DNA from: Pelagibacterales bacterium SAG-MED37 | Lineage (GTDB): Bacteria > Pseudomonadota > Alphaproteobacteria > Pelagibacterales > Pelagibacteraceae | Length of the DNA stretch: 64,000 nucleotides | Assembly (NCBI GenBank): GCA_014653605.1 | Contig: JACWEG010000001.1 | Coordinates: 121,118 to 185,117, forward strand | Reading direction: 5' to 3' | Shown: positions 1 to 10,162 of the stretch, one piece after another | How the letters are laid out: the number at the start of each line of letters is the position of its first letter | Numbering within the stretch: position 1 is the stretch's first letter | Position numbers and translations under genes: made by a program | Notes under the pieces: model-generated | What the model was told of the DNA's origin: nothing | Seen by the model: the letters and a program-made list of their open reading frames with translations, nothing else | The model's database searches: none

Positions 1-1
1 T

Positions 2-2269
2 ATGAGCTACTCTGTAGGTCAATTACATAAATATGCAGTCGATCTATATAAAAAATTAGAAGATGAAACAGGAAAGAATGTTGGATTTAGTGTTGTATCG
101 AATATTCGTTTAGCAAGTACAAAAGATAGAATGGATGAATACCATCAATATGCTGGAGTAGCTAAAACTATTGGTGTTGATGTAAAATTTTTAACGCCTC
201 AACAAGTAAAAGAAATTTGGCCTTTATGTCATACTGATGATTTAGTAGGTGCTATTCAACATCCTGAAGATGGTTATATTCAGCCTGCAGATTTAACTCA
301 AGCACTTGCTACAGGTGCAAGAAATATGGGAGCCGAGATTTACAGGAACACAACAGTGATTGCAATGAAGCAAAATAAAGAAGGATGGATTGTTGAAACA
401 GACAAAGGTTCGATTGAATGTGAACATATAATTTCTTGTTCTGGAAACTTTGCAAGACAAACTGGGGAAATGGTTGGATTAGATATTCCAGTAATTCCTG
501 TTGAACATCAATATATTGTTACTGAGCCTCACCCAGAAATTCAAAAAAGAAAAAAAGAAGGTCTTCCTGAAATGGGAGTGCTAAGAGATAGTGATAGTAG
601 ATGGTATATGAGAGAAGAGGCTGGTGGATTAATATTAGGTCCTTATGAAGATGGTGCTCCTGCTTGTTATGTAGAAGGTCCATCTAAGAGTTCAGAATAT
701 GAATTATTTCAAGAAGATTTAGATAGACTTGCCCCACACATAGAAGGAGCAATACATAGAGTTCCTGCTTTTGGTGAGGTAGGAGTTAAAAAAGTTTATA
801 ATGGTGCAATTTGTTACACACCAGATGGAAATCCTATAGTTGGACCAGCTTGGGGTCTAAAAAATTTTTGGATTAATGAAGGTCATAGTTTTGGAATTAC
901 TGCTGCTGGTGGAGCTGGTTGGCAATTAGCAGAATGGATAGTAGATGGAGAACCAACCATTGATATGCTAGGCGTTGAACCAAGACGTTATGGAAACTAT
1001 GCAACTAAATCTTATTTAAAAGCTAAAAATGAGGAAGCTTACAGTCATGTTTTTATTACTCACTATCCAGATGAAGAAAGACCAGCTGCAAGACCTTTAA
1101 GAACATCACCATGTTATGAAAGAATGAAAAATTTAGGTGCAGTATTTGGACAAAAATTTGGTTGGGAAAGACCAAATTTTTTTGCAACTGATGGCATGGA
1201 ACAAAAAGATGATTGGTCTTTTAGAAGATCTAAATGGTTTGATGCTATAAAAAAAGAATGTCAAAACGTAAAAAAAAATGTTGGCCTTTTAGATATGACA
1301 GCTTTTGCCAAATGTAGAATAAGAGGACCAAAAGCAGAGGAATTTTTAGATTATTTAGTGGCTAACAAGCTTCCAAAAAAAATTGGAAGAATAAATTTAT
1401 GTCATGCTCTTAATACTAAGGGTGGTGTTCATTCAGAATTTACAATTATGAAAGAAGCTGAAAATAAATATTATCTTGTTTCAGCAGGCGCAAATTTAAG
1501 ATTAGACCATGACTGGATCCAAAAGTGGATGCCCACAGATGGATCAGTTATATTTGAAGACTTAACAAATAGTACTGGAGTACTTGTTGTGGCAGGGCCA
1601 AAAGCAAGAGAATTAATGCAAAAAGTTTCTGTAGATGATTTTTCAAGCGAAAATTTTAAATGGTTAACAGCTAAAAATGTTAACGTTGGATATGCTCCAG
1701 TCAATGCTATGAGAGTAAACTTCGTTGGTGAATTAGGCTGGGAGCTACACCATCCGATTGAATATCAAAACCATATATTTGATAAGTTAATGGAAGCAGG
1801 AAAAGATTTGGGAATTAAACCTTTTGGAATAAGAGCAATGAATAGCTTGAGACTTGAAAAATCTTATAAATTAGTTGGTACAGAATTATCTATTGAGTAT
1901 TCACCTTACGAGTCTGGTTTAGATAGATTTATTCATCCTAACAAAGGTAATTTCATTGGGCTTGAGGCTTTAAACAAATGGAGAGAAAAAGGTTTTGATA
2001 ATAAATTAGTTACACTAGAAGTTCACAACACAACAGACTCAGATGTTTTAGGAAACAATCCCATTTATAAAGATGATAAAGTAGTAGGAAGAGCTACAGG
2101 TGGAGAATATGGATTTAGACTGGATAAATCTATAGCTTTAGCAATGGTGAAACCTGATCTTGCTAATGTTGGTGAAAAACTTAAAGTTGATATATTAGGA
2201 AAAATGTACGAGGCTACAATTTTAGAAGAAAGTCCATACGATGTTGAAAATAAATTGTTGAGAGCCTAA
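2..2269 (+). CDS. FAD-dependent dehydrogenase with GcvT domain (dimethylglycine/sarcosine dehydrogenase type), 5'-truncated by window edge
   Basis: The family oxidatively demethylates N-methylated amines and passes the one-carbon unit to tetrahydrofolate in its C-terminal domain. The visible 755 residues hold the rest of a DAO-type FAD oxidoreductase (about 1-370), followed by a GcvT-like folate-binding domain (about 410-750, with motifs such as [10 protein letters not shown]). The N-terminal GxGxxG FAD motif is missing, but the protein lines up with the complete paralogue at 38312-40756 from about residue 60 of that protein. The first Met is therefore internal and the gene starts upstream of the window. 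The stop overlaps the start of etfB (TAATG), so it is cotranscribed with its likely electron acceptor ETF. The exact substrate (dimethylglycine, sarcosine or another methylamine) cannot be read from sequence. Confidence 0.85.
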   Translation: MSYSVGQLHKYAVDLYKKLEDETGKNVGFSVVSNIRLASTKDRMDEYHQYAGVAKTIGVDVKFLTPQQVKEIWPLCHTDDLVGAIQHPEDGYIQPADLTQALATGARNMGAEIYRNTTVIAMKQNKEGWIVETDKGSIECEHIISCSGNFARQTGEMVGLDIPVIPVEHQYIVTEPHPEIQKRKKEGLPEMGVLRDSDSRWYMREEAGGLILGPYEDGAPACYVEGPSKSSEYELFQEDLDRLAPHIEGAIHRVPAFGEVGVKKVYNGAICYTPDGNPIVGPAWGLKNFWINEGHSFGITAAGGAGWQLAEWIVDGEPTIDMLGVEPRRYGNYATKSYLKAKNEEAYSHVFITHYPDEERPAARPLRTSPCYERMKNLGAVFGQKFGWERPNFFATDGMEQKDDWSFRRSKWFDAIKKECQNVKKNVGLLDMTAFAKCRIRGPKAEEFLDYLVANKLPKKIGRINLCHALNTKGGVHSEFTIMKEAENKYYLVSAGANLRLDHDWIQKWMPTDGSVIFEDLTNSTGVLVVAGPKARELMQKVSVDDFSSENFKWLTAKNVNVGYAPVNAMRVNFVGELGWELHHPIEYQNHIFDKLMEAGKDLGIKPFGIRAMNSLRLEKSYKLVGTELSIEYSPYESGLDRFIHPNKGNFIGLEALNKWREKGFDNKLVTLEVHNTTDSDVLGNNPIYKDDKVVGRATGGEYGFRLDKSIALAMVKPDLANVGEKLKVDILGKMYEATILEESPYDVENKLLRA

Positions 2270-3018
2270 TGAAAATTTTAGTCGCAGTAAAAAGAGTTAT
2301 TGATTACAACGTTCAAATAAGAGTTAAAGAAGATAATACAGGTGTAGTTACTGATAATGTTAAGATGTCTACTAATCCACCAGATGATAATGCTATAGAA
2401 GAGGCGGTAAAAATTAAAGAGGCTGGAAAAGCTACTGAAGTTATAGCTGTTAGCATTGGAGAAGAGAAAGCTCAAGAGACGGTACGTAAAGCTTTAGCAG
2501 TAGGTGCAGACAGAGGTATACTTGTTAAGACTGAGGGGATTTTAGAACCATTAGCAGTTTCTAAACTTTTACAAAAAATAGTTGAAAAAGAAAAACCAGA
2601 TTTAGTTTTTATGGGCAAACAAGCAATTGATGATGATTGTAATCAAACTGGTCAAATGCTAAGTGCATTACTTAATTGGCCTCAAGCGACTTTCGCATCT
2701 AAAATTGAGATTAAAGATAAATCCTTGGAAGTTACAAGAGAAATCGATGAGGGGTTAGAAACAATAGAAATAAATGTTCCAGCAATCGTTACATGTGATC
2801 TAAGATTAAATGAACCTAGATATGCGTCATTACCAAATATAATGAAAGCCAAGAAAAAGCCAATTGAACAAATAAATGCGTCAGATTTAGGAGTAGATAC
2901 AACTCCAAGAATCGAGCAAACTAGGGTTGAAGAACCACCTAAAAGAAAAGCAGGTATAAAAGTTTCTAGTGTGGCAGAATTAGTTCAGAAATTAAAAAAT
3001 GAAGCAAAGGTAATATAA
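2269..3018 (+). CDS. etfB: Electron transfer flavoprotein beta subunit
   Basis: This is the beta subunit of the soluble heterodimeric ETF, which takes electrons from FAD dehydrogenases and hands them to ETF-ubiquinone oxidoreductase. Its 249 residues match the usual length. The N-terminus [14 protein letters not shown] and the segment around [17 protein letters not shown] are typical of the family's AMP-binding fold. The start overlaps the stop of the upstream dehydrogenase by one base, and the gene directly abuts etfA. The order dehydrogenase-etfB-etfA-ETFQO suggests a dedicated electron chain for methylamine oxidation, though the same ETF probably serves other dehydrogenases too. Confidence 0.96.
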   Translation: MKILVAVKRVIDYNVQIRVKEDNTGVVTDNVKMSTNPPDDNAIEEAVKIKEAGKATEVIAVSIGEEKAQETVRKALAVGADRGILVKTEGILEPLAVSKLLQKIVEKEKPDLVFMGKQAIDDDCNQTGQMLSALLNWPQATFASKIEIKDKSLEVTREIDEGLETIEINVPAIVTCDLRLNEPRYASLPNIMKAKKKPIEQINASDLGVDTTPRIEQTRVEEPPKRKAGIKVSSVAELVQKLKNEAKVI

Positions 3019-3972
3019 ATGTCAGTTTTATTAATAGCAGAACATAATAATAAAGAACTTAGACCTTTTACTCTTAATGCTGCAACTGCAGCTTCTCAAA
3101 TAGATACAGATGTTCATGCGGTTATTATAGGTCATGAATGTGGAGAAGCAGCTAAAGCACTTTCAGAATTAGAATTGATAAAAAAAGTTATTCAAGTTGA
3201 AGCTCCTCACTATGAAAATTTTGTTGCTGAAAATTTTGCCCCAGTAATTGTTAAATTATCAGAAAATTATTCACACATTATTTCTTCCGCAAATACTTTT
3301 GGTAAAAATTTAATGCCAAGAATTGCTGCAGCTTTAGATACTTCTCAAATTAGTGATATTACAAAAGTTGTGTCTAATGATACTTTTTTAAGACCAATTT
3401 ATGCTGGGAATGCTTTTGCTACTGTAAAAAGTAAAGACAACAAAAAATGTGTAACAATAAGACCTACCTCATTTGATCCTTGTGAAAGTTCTGGGGGATC
3501 TGCACCTATTGAAAAAGCAGAAGCAGGTGAAGAATTTGTACAAACAAAATTTATAAAAAGAGAAGAAATTAAATCTGATAGACCTGAACTTGGAACGGCT
3601 AGAGTAGTTGTTTCTGGTGGTAGAGGAATGCAAAGTGGTGATAATTTTAAATTAATTACTTCACTAGCTGACAAATTAAATGCAGCAATTGGTGCATCTA
3701 GAGCAGCTGTTGATGCAGGTTATATAAGTAATGATCATCAAGTTGGGCAAACAGGTAAAGTTGTAGTGCCAGATTTATATATTGCAGTAGGTATATCTGG
3801 AGCTATTCAACATTTAGCTGGAATGAAAGAAAGTAAAGTAATAGTTGCAATTAACAAAGATGGTGAAGCACCAATATTTAGTGTTGCTGATTATGGTCTT
3901 GAAGCTGATCTTTTTGAAGCACTTCCTCAATTCTTAGAGGAATTGAACAAATTAAACACTATACAAAAATAA
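3019..3972 (+). CDS. etfA: Electron transfer flavoprotein alpha subunit
   Basis: This is the FAD-carrying subunit of ETF. It has an N-terminal alpha/beta domain and a C-terminal FAD domain (from about residue 195) with the characteristic stretch SGGRGMQSG and then VGQTGKVVVPDLYIAVGISG and GAIQHLAGM. Its 317 residues match bacterial EtfA. It starts at the base after the etfB stop, so expression is tightly coupled. A weak inverted repeat lies between it and the next gene. Confidence 0.96.
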   Translation: MSVLLIAEHNNKELRPFTLNAATAASQIDTDVHAVIIGHECGEAAKALSELELIKKVIQVEAPHYENFVAENFAPVIVKLSENYSHIISSANTFGKNLMPRIAAALDTSQISDITKVVSNDTFLRPIYAGNAFATVKSKDNKKCVTIRPTSFDPCESSGGSAPIEKAEAGEEFVQTKFIKREEIKSDRPELGTARVVVSGGRGMQSGDNFKLITSLADKLNAAIGASRAAVDAGYISNDHQVGQTGKVVVPDLYIAVGISGAIQHLAGMKESKVIVAINKDGEAPIFSVADYGLEADLFEALPQFLEELNKLNTIQK

Positions 3973-3973
3973 T

Positions 3974-3997
3974 ATAATCTGTAAAAAATTAGATTAT
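3974..3997 (+). other. Hairpin between etfA and ETF-QO covering the annotated start codon
   Basis: Arms ATAATCT and AGATTAT (7 bp, loop of 10) fill the short gap. The 3' arm includes the first two bases of the ATG at 3996. There is no T-tract directly after it, so it is not a classical terminator. It may only matter if it hides the start; a second in-frame ATG at 4011 follows AGAGAG and could be the real start. Confidence 0.35.
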
Positions 3998-5615
3998 GTC
4001 CAGAGAGACGATGGAATATGATGTTGTAATAATAGGTGGTGGACCATCAGGTCTATCAACAGCTATTAAACTTAAACAGCTTGATTCAAATTTAAATGTT
4101 TGTTTACTAGAAAAAGCATCAGAAATAGGTGCGCATATTTTGAGTGGAAATGTTTTTGAGACTAGAGCATTAGATGAATTAATTCCTACTTGGAAAGAAT
4201 TAAACTCACCTATTAAAACTAAAGTTAGTAAGGAAAAATTCTTGTTTTTAGGAAAAACAAAATCATTAAGCTGGCCAACATGGCTTTTACCCTCGGTTCA
4301 ACAAAATCATAAAAATTATATCATCAGTCTTGCAAACTTATGCAGATGGCTTGCTGAGCAAGCTGAAGCATTAGGTGTTGAGATTTTTCCAGGGTTCCCA
4401 GCTAGTGAAATTTTATATAACGAGGATGGCTCTGTTAAAGGAGTAGCAACTCAAGACATGGGTATAGATAAAGAAGGAAATAAAAAAGATAGTTTTGAAC
4501 CGGGCATTGAACTTTTAGGTAAAGTAACAGTCTTCGCCGAAGGTTGTAGAGGTCATTTGGGAAAACAGTTAATTAAAAATTTTGAACTAGATAAAGGCAA
4601 AGATCCTCAACAATATGGCATTGGTTTTAAAGAAATTTGGGAAATAGATGAGAAAAATCATGAAGAAGGAATGGTAATGCACACCGCTGGATGGCCGCTT
4701 GATAAAAATACATATGGTGGAAGTTTTATCTATCATGCTGAAAATAAGCAGATTTTTTTAGGATATGTAATTGGTTTAGATTATAAAAATCCACATTTAT
4801 CTCCGTTTGATGAATTTCAGAGATTTAAAACTCATCCTGCAATTAAAAAGATTGTTGAAGGTGGAAAAAGAATTTCTTACGGAGCTAGAGCTTTAATTGA
4901 GGGAGGATTTCAAAGTTTACCTAAAATGTTTATGCCAGGGGCACTATTAGTTGGATGTGACGCTGGAACATTGAATATGCCAAAAATTAAAGGATCACAT
5001 ACAGCAATGAAAAGTGGAATTATTGCAGCAGAAGCAATTCATGAACATATAAAGGATAAAAAAGACTTATCAATCTTTGAAGAAAAATTTAAAAATAGTT
5101 GGTTACATGAAGAATTATATAAAGCTAGGAATGTAAAGCCAAGTTTTAGTTGGGGATTAATATTAGGTATTATTTTTACAGGAATAGACCAAATCTTATT
5201 TAGAGGTAAATTACCATTTACTCTTAAGCACAAACATGCAGATCACGAAACTTTAAAGCCTGCAAATGAAATGCCAAAAATTGATTATCCAAAGCCAGAT
5301 AATGTAATTACTTTTGATAAGACAAGTTCAGTTTATTTAACAGGAACTAATCATTCAGATAATCAACCTGTACATTTACAATTAAAAGATCCAAATTTAC
5401 CAATTAGCTATACTTTAGAAAAATTTGATGAACCAGCGCAAAGATATTGTCCAGCAGGTGTATATGAAATTCAGAAAGAAAATGAAGTAAATAAGTTTGT
5501 AATCAACGCGCAGAATTGTATTCATTGTAAAACTTGTGATATTAAAGAGCCTTCTCAAAATATTAATTGGGTTACGCCAGAAGGTGGTGGTGGTCCAAAA
5601 TATGGAAATATGTAG
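3996..5615 (+). CDS. Electron transfer flavoprotein-ubiquinone oxidoreductase
   Basis: This inner-membrane-associated enzyme passes electrons from reduced ETF to ubiquinone. The 539-residue protein shows the N-terminal FAD motif (VVIIGGGPSGLSTA, about residues 9-22). The central ubiquinone-binding/FAD domain carries GCDAGTLNMPKIKG, typical of this family. A C-terminal 4Fe-4S region has Cys residues in RYCPAGVY and CIHCKTCDIK. It follows etfA by 23 bp. An alternative start five codons downstream (4011) has a better purine-rich leader. The stop abuts the end of the convergent DUF2237 gene with no gap. Confidence 0.96.
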   Translation: MSRETMEYDVVIIGGGPSGLSTAIKLKQLDSNLNVCLLEKASEIGAHILSGNVFETRALDELIPTWKELNSPIKTKVSKEKFLFLGKTKSLSWPTWLLPSVQQNHKNYIISLANLCRWLAEQAEALGVEIFPGFPASEILYNEDGSVKGVATQDMGIDKEGNKKDSFEPGIELLGKVTVFAEGCRGHLGKQLIKNFELDKGKDPQQYGIGFKEIWEIDEKNHEEGMVMHTAGWPLDKNTYGGSFIYHAENKQIFLGYVIGLDYKNPHLSPFDEFQRFKTHPAIKKIVEGGKRISYGARALIEGGFQSLPKMFMPGALLVGCDAGTLNMPKIKGSHTAMKSGIIAAEAIHEHIKDKKDLSIFEEKFKNSWLHEELYKARNVKPSFSWGLILGIIFTGIDQILFRGKLPFTLKHKHADHETLKPANEMPKIDYPKPDNVITFDKTSSVYLTGTNHSDNQPVHLQLKDPNLPISYTLEKFDEPAQRYCPAGVYEIQKENEVNKFVINAQNCIHCKTCDIKEPSQNINWVTPEGGGGPKYGNM

Positions 5616-5990
5616 CTAAGAAAGGTCTATTGCAAATTTTTTTAAAGTTTCAATAGGCAAAATTTTTAAAGTATTTTCATGTGTTCTTTTTAAAAAAATT
5701 GGACATCCTTTTCCAGCTTCTACTGCTCTTGCATACCAAGTAGCACAAACACACCAGCCATCTCCATCTTTAAGACCTGGAAACCCAAATTCTGGATGAG
5801 GTGTAATTAAATCATTACCAGCTTCTTTACACCATTCTAAAAATTCAGTAGTTACTTTTGCACATACAGTATGCAAACCATGGTCATTCTCATCTGTGTT
5901 ACAGCAACCATCTCTATACCATCCAGTTAAAGGGTCTAAAGAACACTCTTCTAGACTTTCACCTAGAACATTTTTTTGGTTTTTGTTCAT
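5616..5990 (-). CDS. DUF2237 family protein
   Basis: A small 124-residue protein rich in Cys and Trp, resembling the DUF2237 family by its GWYRDGCCNTDENDHG segment, the GWCVCATWYARA segment and the closing TLKILP-type stretch. The family's function is unknown to me. It sits directly downstream of hisI on the same strand with no gap (hisI stop ends at 5991), so the two are probably cotranscribed. The many conserved Cys and His residues suggest metal binding, which is inference. Confidence 0.75.
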   Translation of the reverse strand: MNKNQKNVLGESLEECSLDPLTGWYRDGCCNTDENDHGLHTVCAKVTTEFLEWCKEAGNDLITPHPEFGFPGLKDGDGWCVCATWYARAVEAGKGCPIFLKRTHENTLKILPIETLKKFAIDLS

Positions 5991-6458
5991 TTATATTTTT
6001 GTAGGATTGGGTTGACCTTTATAAACTTTTTCTGGATCAAATTTTTTTTCTTTTTCAGTAAATTTCATTTCTACTTCTCTACCATTATCTATTGGTCCTA
6101 AAGGTATAGATCTATAAAAACAAGATCGATAACCTACATGACAGCTTGATCCTTCTCCTATATCAACAGTTAACCATATCGAGTCTTGATCATCATCAAT
6201 TCTAATTTCAGTTACTTTTTGCGTAAAGCCACTTGTTTTACCTTTATGCCATAGCGCATTTCTTGATCTACTAAAATAATGAGCTTCCTTTGTTTCAATT
6301 GTTTTTTTTAAAGCTTCAACATTCATGTATCCATGCATTAAAATTTCTTTTGTTTTAGCGCACATCGTAATGACTGGAATAAGCCCATCATTATCAAATT
6401 TTGGAGAAAGGAGATTCCCTTCCTCGATTTCAAGTACATTTTCTCTTTTTTTGAACAT
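5991..6458 (-). CDS. hisI: Phosphoribosyl-AMP cyclohydrolase (histidine biosynthesis)
   Basis: Catalyses ring opening of phosphoribosyl-AMP, the third step of histidine synthesis, in the cytoplasm. The diagnostic features are SRSRNALWHKGKTSG, an Asp cluster for Mg2+ (RIDDDQDSIW) and the zinc cysteines in SSCHVGYRSCFYR. At 155 residues it is a monofunctional HisI with no HisE domain, plus about 20 extra residues at each end. It is divergent from folE across about 76 bp. Confidence 0.93.
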   Translation of the reverse strand: MFKKRENVLEIEEGNLLSPKFDNDGLIPVITMCAKTKEILMHGYMNVEALKKTIETKEAHYFSRSRNALWHKGKTSGFTQKVTEIRIDDDQDSIWLTVDIGEGSSCHVGYRSCFYRSIPLGPIDNGREVEMKFTEKEKKFDPEKVYKGQPNPTKI

Positions 6459-6534
6459 AAATGGTAATTATGTAGCACATATATAGATATATTAAATATT
6501 TTAAAAATGCGCATTTATAGGTATAAAACTCTCC

Positions 6535-7149
6535 ATGAAATTAGTTAAAGATATAGATAATAACGAAAATTCAAAAAAAGTTTCAGATAAAGAAGCTGAA
6601 GAAGCATTTAAGACAATATTGTCTTGGATGGGTGAAGATCCTAACAGAGAAGGATTATTAGAAACCCCTAAAAGAGTTGTAAAAGCATTTAAAGAATATT
6701 TTAAAGGCTACAAAGAGGATCCAATTCAAATTTTAGATAAAACTTTTGGTGACGTCGATGGTTATGACGATATGGTTGTTCAAAAAAATATTTCAGTGCA
6801 AAGTCATTGTGAGCATCATATGGCTCCTATTATTGGAAAAGCTCATGTAGCTTATATTCCAAAAGAAAGAGTAGTTGGGTTAAGTAAATTAGCAAGAGTT
6901 GTTGAAGTATTTTCAAAAAGATTGCAAACCCAGGAAAGATTAACTATGCAAATTGCGAATACCCTTATGGAATCTTTAGATGCAAAAGGAGTAGCTGTAA
7001 CAATAGATTCTACTCATCAGTGTATGACTATGAGAGGTATTAAAAAAGAACAAGCTACAACAGTAACAAACTATTACTTAGGTCAATTTAAAGAAGACCT
7101 TAGTTATCAAAACAGATACCTAAGATTTATCAGCATAACAAAAGATTAA
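6535..7149 (+). CDS. folE: GTP cyclohydrolase I
   Basis: Converts GTP to dihydroneopterin triphosphate, the first step of folate/pterin synthesis. The 204-residue protein contains the zinc-binding and catalytic signature SHCEHHMAPIIGKAHVAYIP and the later HQCMTMRG motif. Length is normal for the homodecameric FolE1 type. The AcuI-like gene follows one base after its stop, so they share a transcript. Confidence 0.96.
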   Translation: MKLVKDIDNNENSKKVSDKEAEEAFKTILSWMGEDPNREGLLETPKRVVKAFKEYFKGYKEDPIQILDKTFGDVDGYDDMVVQKNISVQSHCEHHMAPIIGKAHVAYIPKERVVGLSKLARVVEVFSKRLQTQERLTMQIANTLMESLDAKGVAVTIDSTHQCMTMRGIKKEQATTVTNYYLGQFKEDLSYQNRYLRFISITKD

Positions 7150-7150
7150 A

Positions 7151-8152
7151 GTGACTGCTCAATTTAAAGCATTAATTTTAGATCAAAAAGGTGAAGAGTT
7201 TACCCGTGAGGTAAAATCAATTGATAAAAGTTTTTTAAAGCATGGAGATGTTACTATTAAAGTAGATTATTCTGATCTTAATTTTAAAGATGGGATGATC
7301 TTAAAAAATGGTGGAAGATTAGTTAAAGAGTTTCCCCACATTCCAGGTATTGATTTCTCAGGAACAGTTTTAGAAAGTGAAAATTCAAATTTTAAAGAAG
7401 GTGATGAAGTAATCTTAACAGGATTTAGAGTAGGTGAAATTTTTTATGGTGGATACTCTCAATTTGCAAAAGTTAATGGAGATTTTTTAGTTAAAAAACC
7501 AAAAAATTTAACTAGCAAACAAGCAATGATACTTGGTACTGCTGGCTTTACTTCATTAATGAGTGCTTTTGCAATTAAAGCAAGAGAAGAAATATTACTT
7601 GGAGAAAAAGTAAATAATGTTTTAGTAACCGGAGCAACAGGTGGTGTCGGAAGTGTTGCAGTGATCGCATTAAATAAAATGGGATACAACGTTACTGCAG
7701 TTACAGGAAAGGACTCTAAAGCAGATTATTTAAAATCTTTAGGTGCTAAAACTGTTGTAAATCGAGCTGAATTTGACAAAGATCCAAGACTTATCGATAA
7801 AGGTTTGTGGGATGGTGTTGTAGATACTGTTGGAGGAAAGATATTAGCTAATGCAATAGTTCAAACTAATCCAAATGGAATTATAGCAGTTTGTGGTAAT
7901 GCAAATACTAATGAACTTAATACAAGTGTTATCCCTTTCATGCTTAGAGGAATTAAACTTTGGGGAATGGACTCAGCAAATTGTAGTATAAAAAGAAGAG
8001 AATTTATTTGGGGTGAAGCTGCAAATTTAATTGATTTTGATTTATTAGAAAAATCTATTCAAACAGTTAGCTTGGAAGAGTTAATCGAGACTTACCCTAA
8101 AATATTAAAAGGTGAAATTTCAGGAAGAGTTTTGGTTGACCTTAATAAATAA
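7151..8152 (+). CDS. acuI: AcuI/YhdH-type acryloyl-CoA reductase (MDR oxidoreductase)
   Basis: A medium-chain NADPH-dependent oxidoreductase without the zinc ligands of alcohol dehydrogenases. The YhdH/AcuI subgroup reduces toxic acryloyl-CoA to propionyl-CoA, which matters in DMSP-using marine bacteria. Visible are the N-terminal segment with NFKDGMILKNGG, and a Rossmann motif VTGATGGVGSVAV at about residues 157-169. The start is GTG one base after the folE stop. Its last base overlaps the LysR gene start. The subgroup call rests on overall resemblance; another quinone-reductase-like role is possible. Confidence 0.8.
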   Translation: MTAQFKALILDQKGEEFTREVKSIDKSFLKHGDVTIKVDYSDLNFKDGMILKNGGRLVKEFPHIPGIDFSGTVLESENSNFKEGDEVILTGFRVGEIFYGGYSQFAKVNGDFLVKKPKNLTSKQAMILGTAGFTSLMSAFAIKAREEILLGEKVNNVLVTGATGGVGSVAVIALNKMGYNVTAVTGKDSKADYLKSLGAKTVVNRAEFDKDPRLIDKGLWDGVVDTVGGKILANAIVQTNPNGIIAVCGNANTNELNTSVIPFMLRGIKLWGMDSANCSIKRREFIWGEAANLIDFDLLEKSIQTVSLEELIETYPKILKGEISGRVLVDLNK

Positions 8153-9042
8153 TGGATTGGGATAAATTAAAAATATTTCACGCAGTTGCTGAGGCAGGCA
8201 GTTTCACCAATGCCACAGTAAATTTAAATCTTAGTCAATCAGCCATCAGTAGACAAATTCAATCTCTAGAGCAGGATTTAAAGGTTCAGTTATTTGAGAG
8301 ACATGCTAGAGGTTTAACTTTGACCGAAAATGGTGAATATGTATTTAAAACAGCTCATGAGGTTATAAGTAAGTTAAAAGAGGTAGAAACCTCATTAGGA
8401 GACCAAAAGAATAAACCAACTGGAAAATTAACCATTACAACAGTTAGAAGTTTTGGAACTCACTGGCTTACTCCAAGAATCCAGGAATTTATGAGTTTAA
8501 ATCCAGAAATAGAAATTGACTTAGTTTTTGATGATAAAGAGCTTGATTTAAGCACCCGTCAGGCAGACATAGGTATTTTTATGAGAAGACCAAAACAGCT
8601 TAATTATATTCAAAAAAAACTCGTTGATATTAAGTACTTTATATATGGTTCTAATAAATATTTAGAAAAATACGGAATGCCCAAAACAATAGCTGATTTA
8701 AACAAACATAAATTCATCTCGTTTGGAAAAGGCGCTCCATCTCCAGTTTATAATCCAGATTGGGCCTTAAAACTTGGTATGCATGACAGTAAAAAAAGGA
8801 AATCTATTATGAAAGTTAATAGTGTGATGGGACTTCTTTTAGCAGTCGAATCTGGAGTAGGACTTGCAGCATTACCTGAGTATTTAGTTACAAATTCAAA
8901 CAATGTAATTAAAGTGCTACCTAAATCAGAGGGACCAATTACTGAGGCTCATTTCGTTTATCCTCAATCATTAAAAAATACTGCTAGAGTTCAAGCATTT
9001 AGAAACTTCCTTTTTAGTAAAATAGGCGACTGGAAGTCTTAA
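8152..9042 (+). CDS. LysR-family transcriptional regulator
   Basis: A 296-residue LysR-type regulator. The N-terminal winged helix (WDKLKIFHAVAEAGSFTNAT, then LSQSAISRQIQSLE) is followed by a periplasmic-binding-like effector domain from about residue 90. The start overlaps the end of the AcuI-like gene by one base (TAATG), which is unusual for a LysR gene because these commonly sit divergent from their target. It may respond to a substrate of the upstream reductase, but its target and ligand are not evident. Confidence 0.93.
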   Translation: MDWDKLKIFHAVAEAGSFTNATVNLNLSQSAISRQIQSLEQDLKVQLFERHARGLTLTENGEYVFKTAHEVISKLKEVETSLGDQKNKPTGKLTITTVRSFGTHWLTPRIQEFMSLNPEIEIDLVFDDKELDLSTRQADIGIFMRRPKQLNYIQKKLVDIKYFIYGSNKYLEKYGMPKTIADLNKHKFISFGKGAPSPVYNPDWALKLGMHDSKKRKSIMKVNSVMGLLLAVESGVGLAALPEYLVTNSNNVIKVLPKSEGPITEAHFVYPQSLKNTARVQAFRNFLFSKIGDWKS

Positions 9043-9065
9043 AATACCTGCGACATTATTGCGAT

Positions 9066-9096
9066 TGATAATCATTCTCATTGAGAATAGTTATCA
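9066..9096. promoter_or_regulatory. Fur-like iron operator (two adjacent 7-1-7 boxes)
   Basis: A 31-bp imperfect palindrome lies 38 bp upstream of the ferric-binding-protein gene. It consists of TGATAATCATTCTCA and TGAGAATAGTTATCA, each close to the classical Fur 7-1-7 pattern (TGATAAT-N-ATTATCA). The position in front of an iron transporter makes an iron-responsive Fur-family operator very likely. Which alphaproteobacterial regulator (Fur, Mur or Irr type) binds it cannot be told. Confidence 0.85.
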
Positions 9097-9133
9097 TTTT
9101 CAATTAATCAATATGCGGAGATAAGGGTCTTAA

Positions 9134-10162
9134 ATGAAAAGAGGATGGATAATTGCTTTAATTACATCATTGTTTGTATCAACATTTGCAATTGCAAATG
9201 AAGTAAATGTATTTAATGCAAGACACTATAAAGCGGATGCAGAGCTTTATTCCAAGTTTACAAACAAAACTGGAATTAAAGTAAATTTAATAAACGGTAA
9301 AGCAGGAGCGCTTGAAAAAAGAATGATTGAAGAGGGTACCGACTCTTCAGCTGATTTGTATATCACAGCAGATGCAGGAAGATGTGGAGCATTCAAAGCA
9401 AAAGGAATGACCCAAGGAGGATTAACATCTGCAGCAATTAAAGCAGCTGTTCCGTCTAACTTTAGAACTTCGCATTGGGTTGGAGTAGCTAAAAGAGCAA
9501 GAATTATTTACTATGCTCCAGAAAGAGTTAGTGGTGCTGAGTTATCTGGATTAACATATGAAAGTTTAGCTGATCCAAAATGGAAAGGCAGATTAGTAAT
9601 AAGAAAATCAAGTAATATTTATAATAAGTCACTTGTAGCTTCTTTAGTTAAGAACAATGGAAAAGCAGCTACAGCTAAATGGGCTGAAGGCGTTGTTGCT
9701 AATATGGCAAGAACACCAAAAGGTAATGATAGAGCACAAATTATGGCAGTAGCAGCTGGAGAAGCTGACATAGCGGTAGCTAACACTTATTACTTAGCAC
9801 TTATGTTATCTGGAAATAAAGGAGCTGAACAACAAGCAGCAGCTAAAAAAGTTAAAGCATTTTTTCCAAACCAAAATGATAGAGGTACACACATGAATAT
9901 TAGTTGTGCTGCCATGGTCAAGGGGGCGCCTAATAAGTCTAATGCAATAGCACTTGTTGAGTATCTATTAACTCCAGAGGCTCAAGAACATTTCACTAAT
10001 AATACTTTTGAGTTTCCAATGATAGATGGTGTTTCACCAAATCCATTAGTTGTGAATAATTTAGGATTAGATTTTAAACAAGATCTAAAAACTAAAGTTT
10101 CAAGCTATGGAGCAAAACAAACAGATGCATTAGAGGTAATGACAGCTGCAGGTTGGAAGTAA
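9134..10162 (+). CDS. futA: Fe(3+) ABC transporter substrate-binding protein (FutA/FbpA/IdiA family)
   Basis: This periplasmic protein captures ferric iron and delivers it to an inner-membrane ABC permease. Residues 1-21 are a signal peptide (ending about IAIANEVNV). The mature protein starts VFNARHYKADAEL, typical of FutA/FbpA. Tyr residues in IANTYYLALM and near ITADAGRCG are expected iron ligands of this family. Its 342 residues match the family length. It sits behind a Fur-like box with AAGGG ahead of the ATG. It is followed by a 55-aa ORF and a strong hairpin before the permease, which would favour excess binding protein. Confidence 0.94.
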   Translation: MKRGWIIALITSLFVSTFAIANEVNVFNARHYKADAELYSKFTNKTGIKVNLINGKAGALEKRMIEEGTDSSADLYITADAGRCGAFKAKGMTQGGLTSAAIKAAVPSNFRTSHWVGVAKRARIIYYAPERVSGAELSGLTYESLADPKWKGRLVIRKSSNIYNKSLVASLVKNNGKAATAKWAEGVVANMARTPKGNDRAQIMAVAAGEADIAVANTYYLALMLSGNKGAEQQAAAKKVKAFFPNQNDRGTHMNISCAAMVKGAPNKSNAIALVEYLLTPEAQEHFTNNTFEFPMIDGVSPNPLVVNNLGLDFKQDLKTKVSSYGAKQTDALEVMTAAGWK

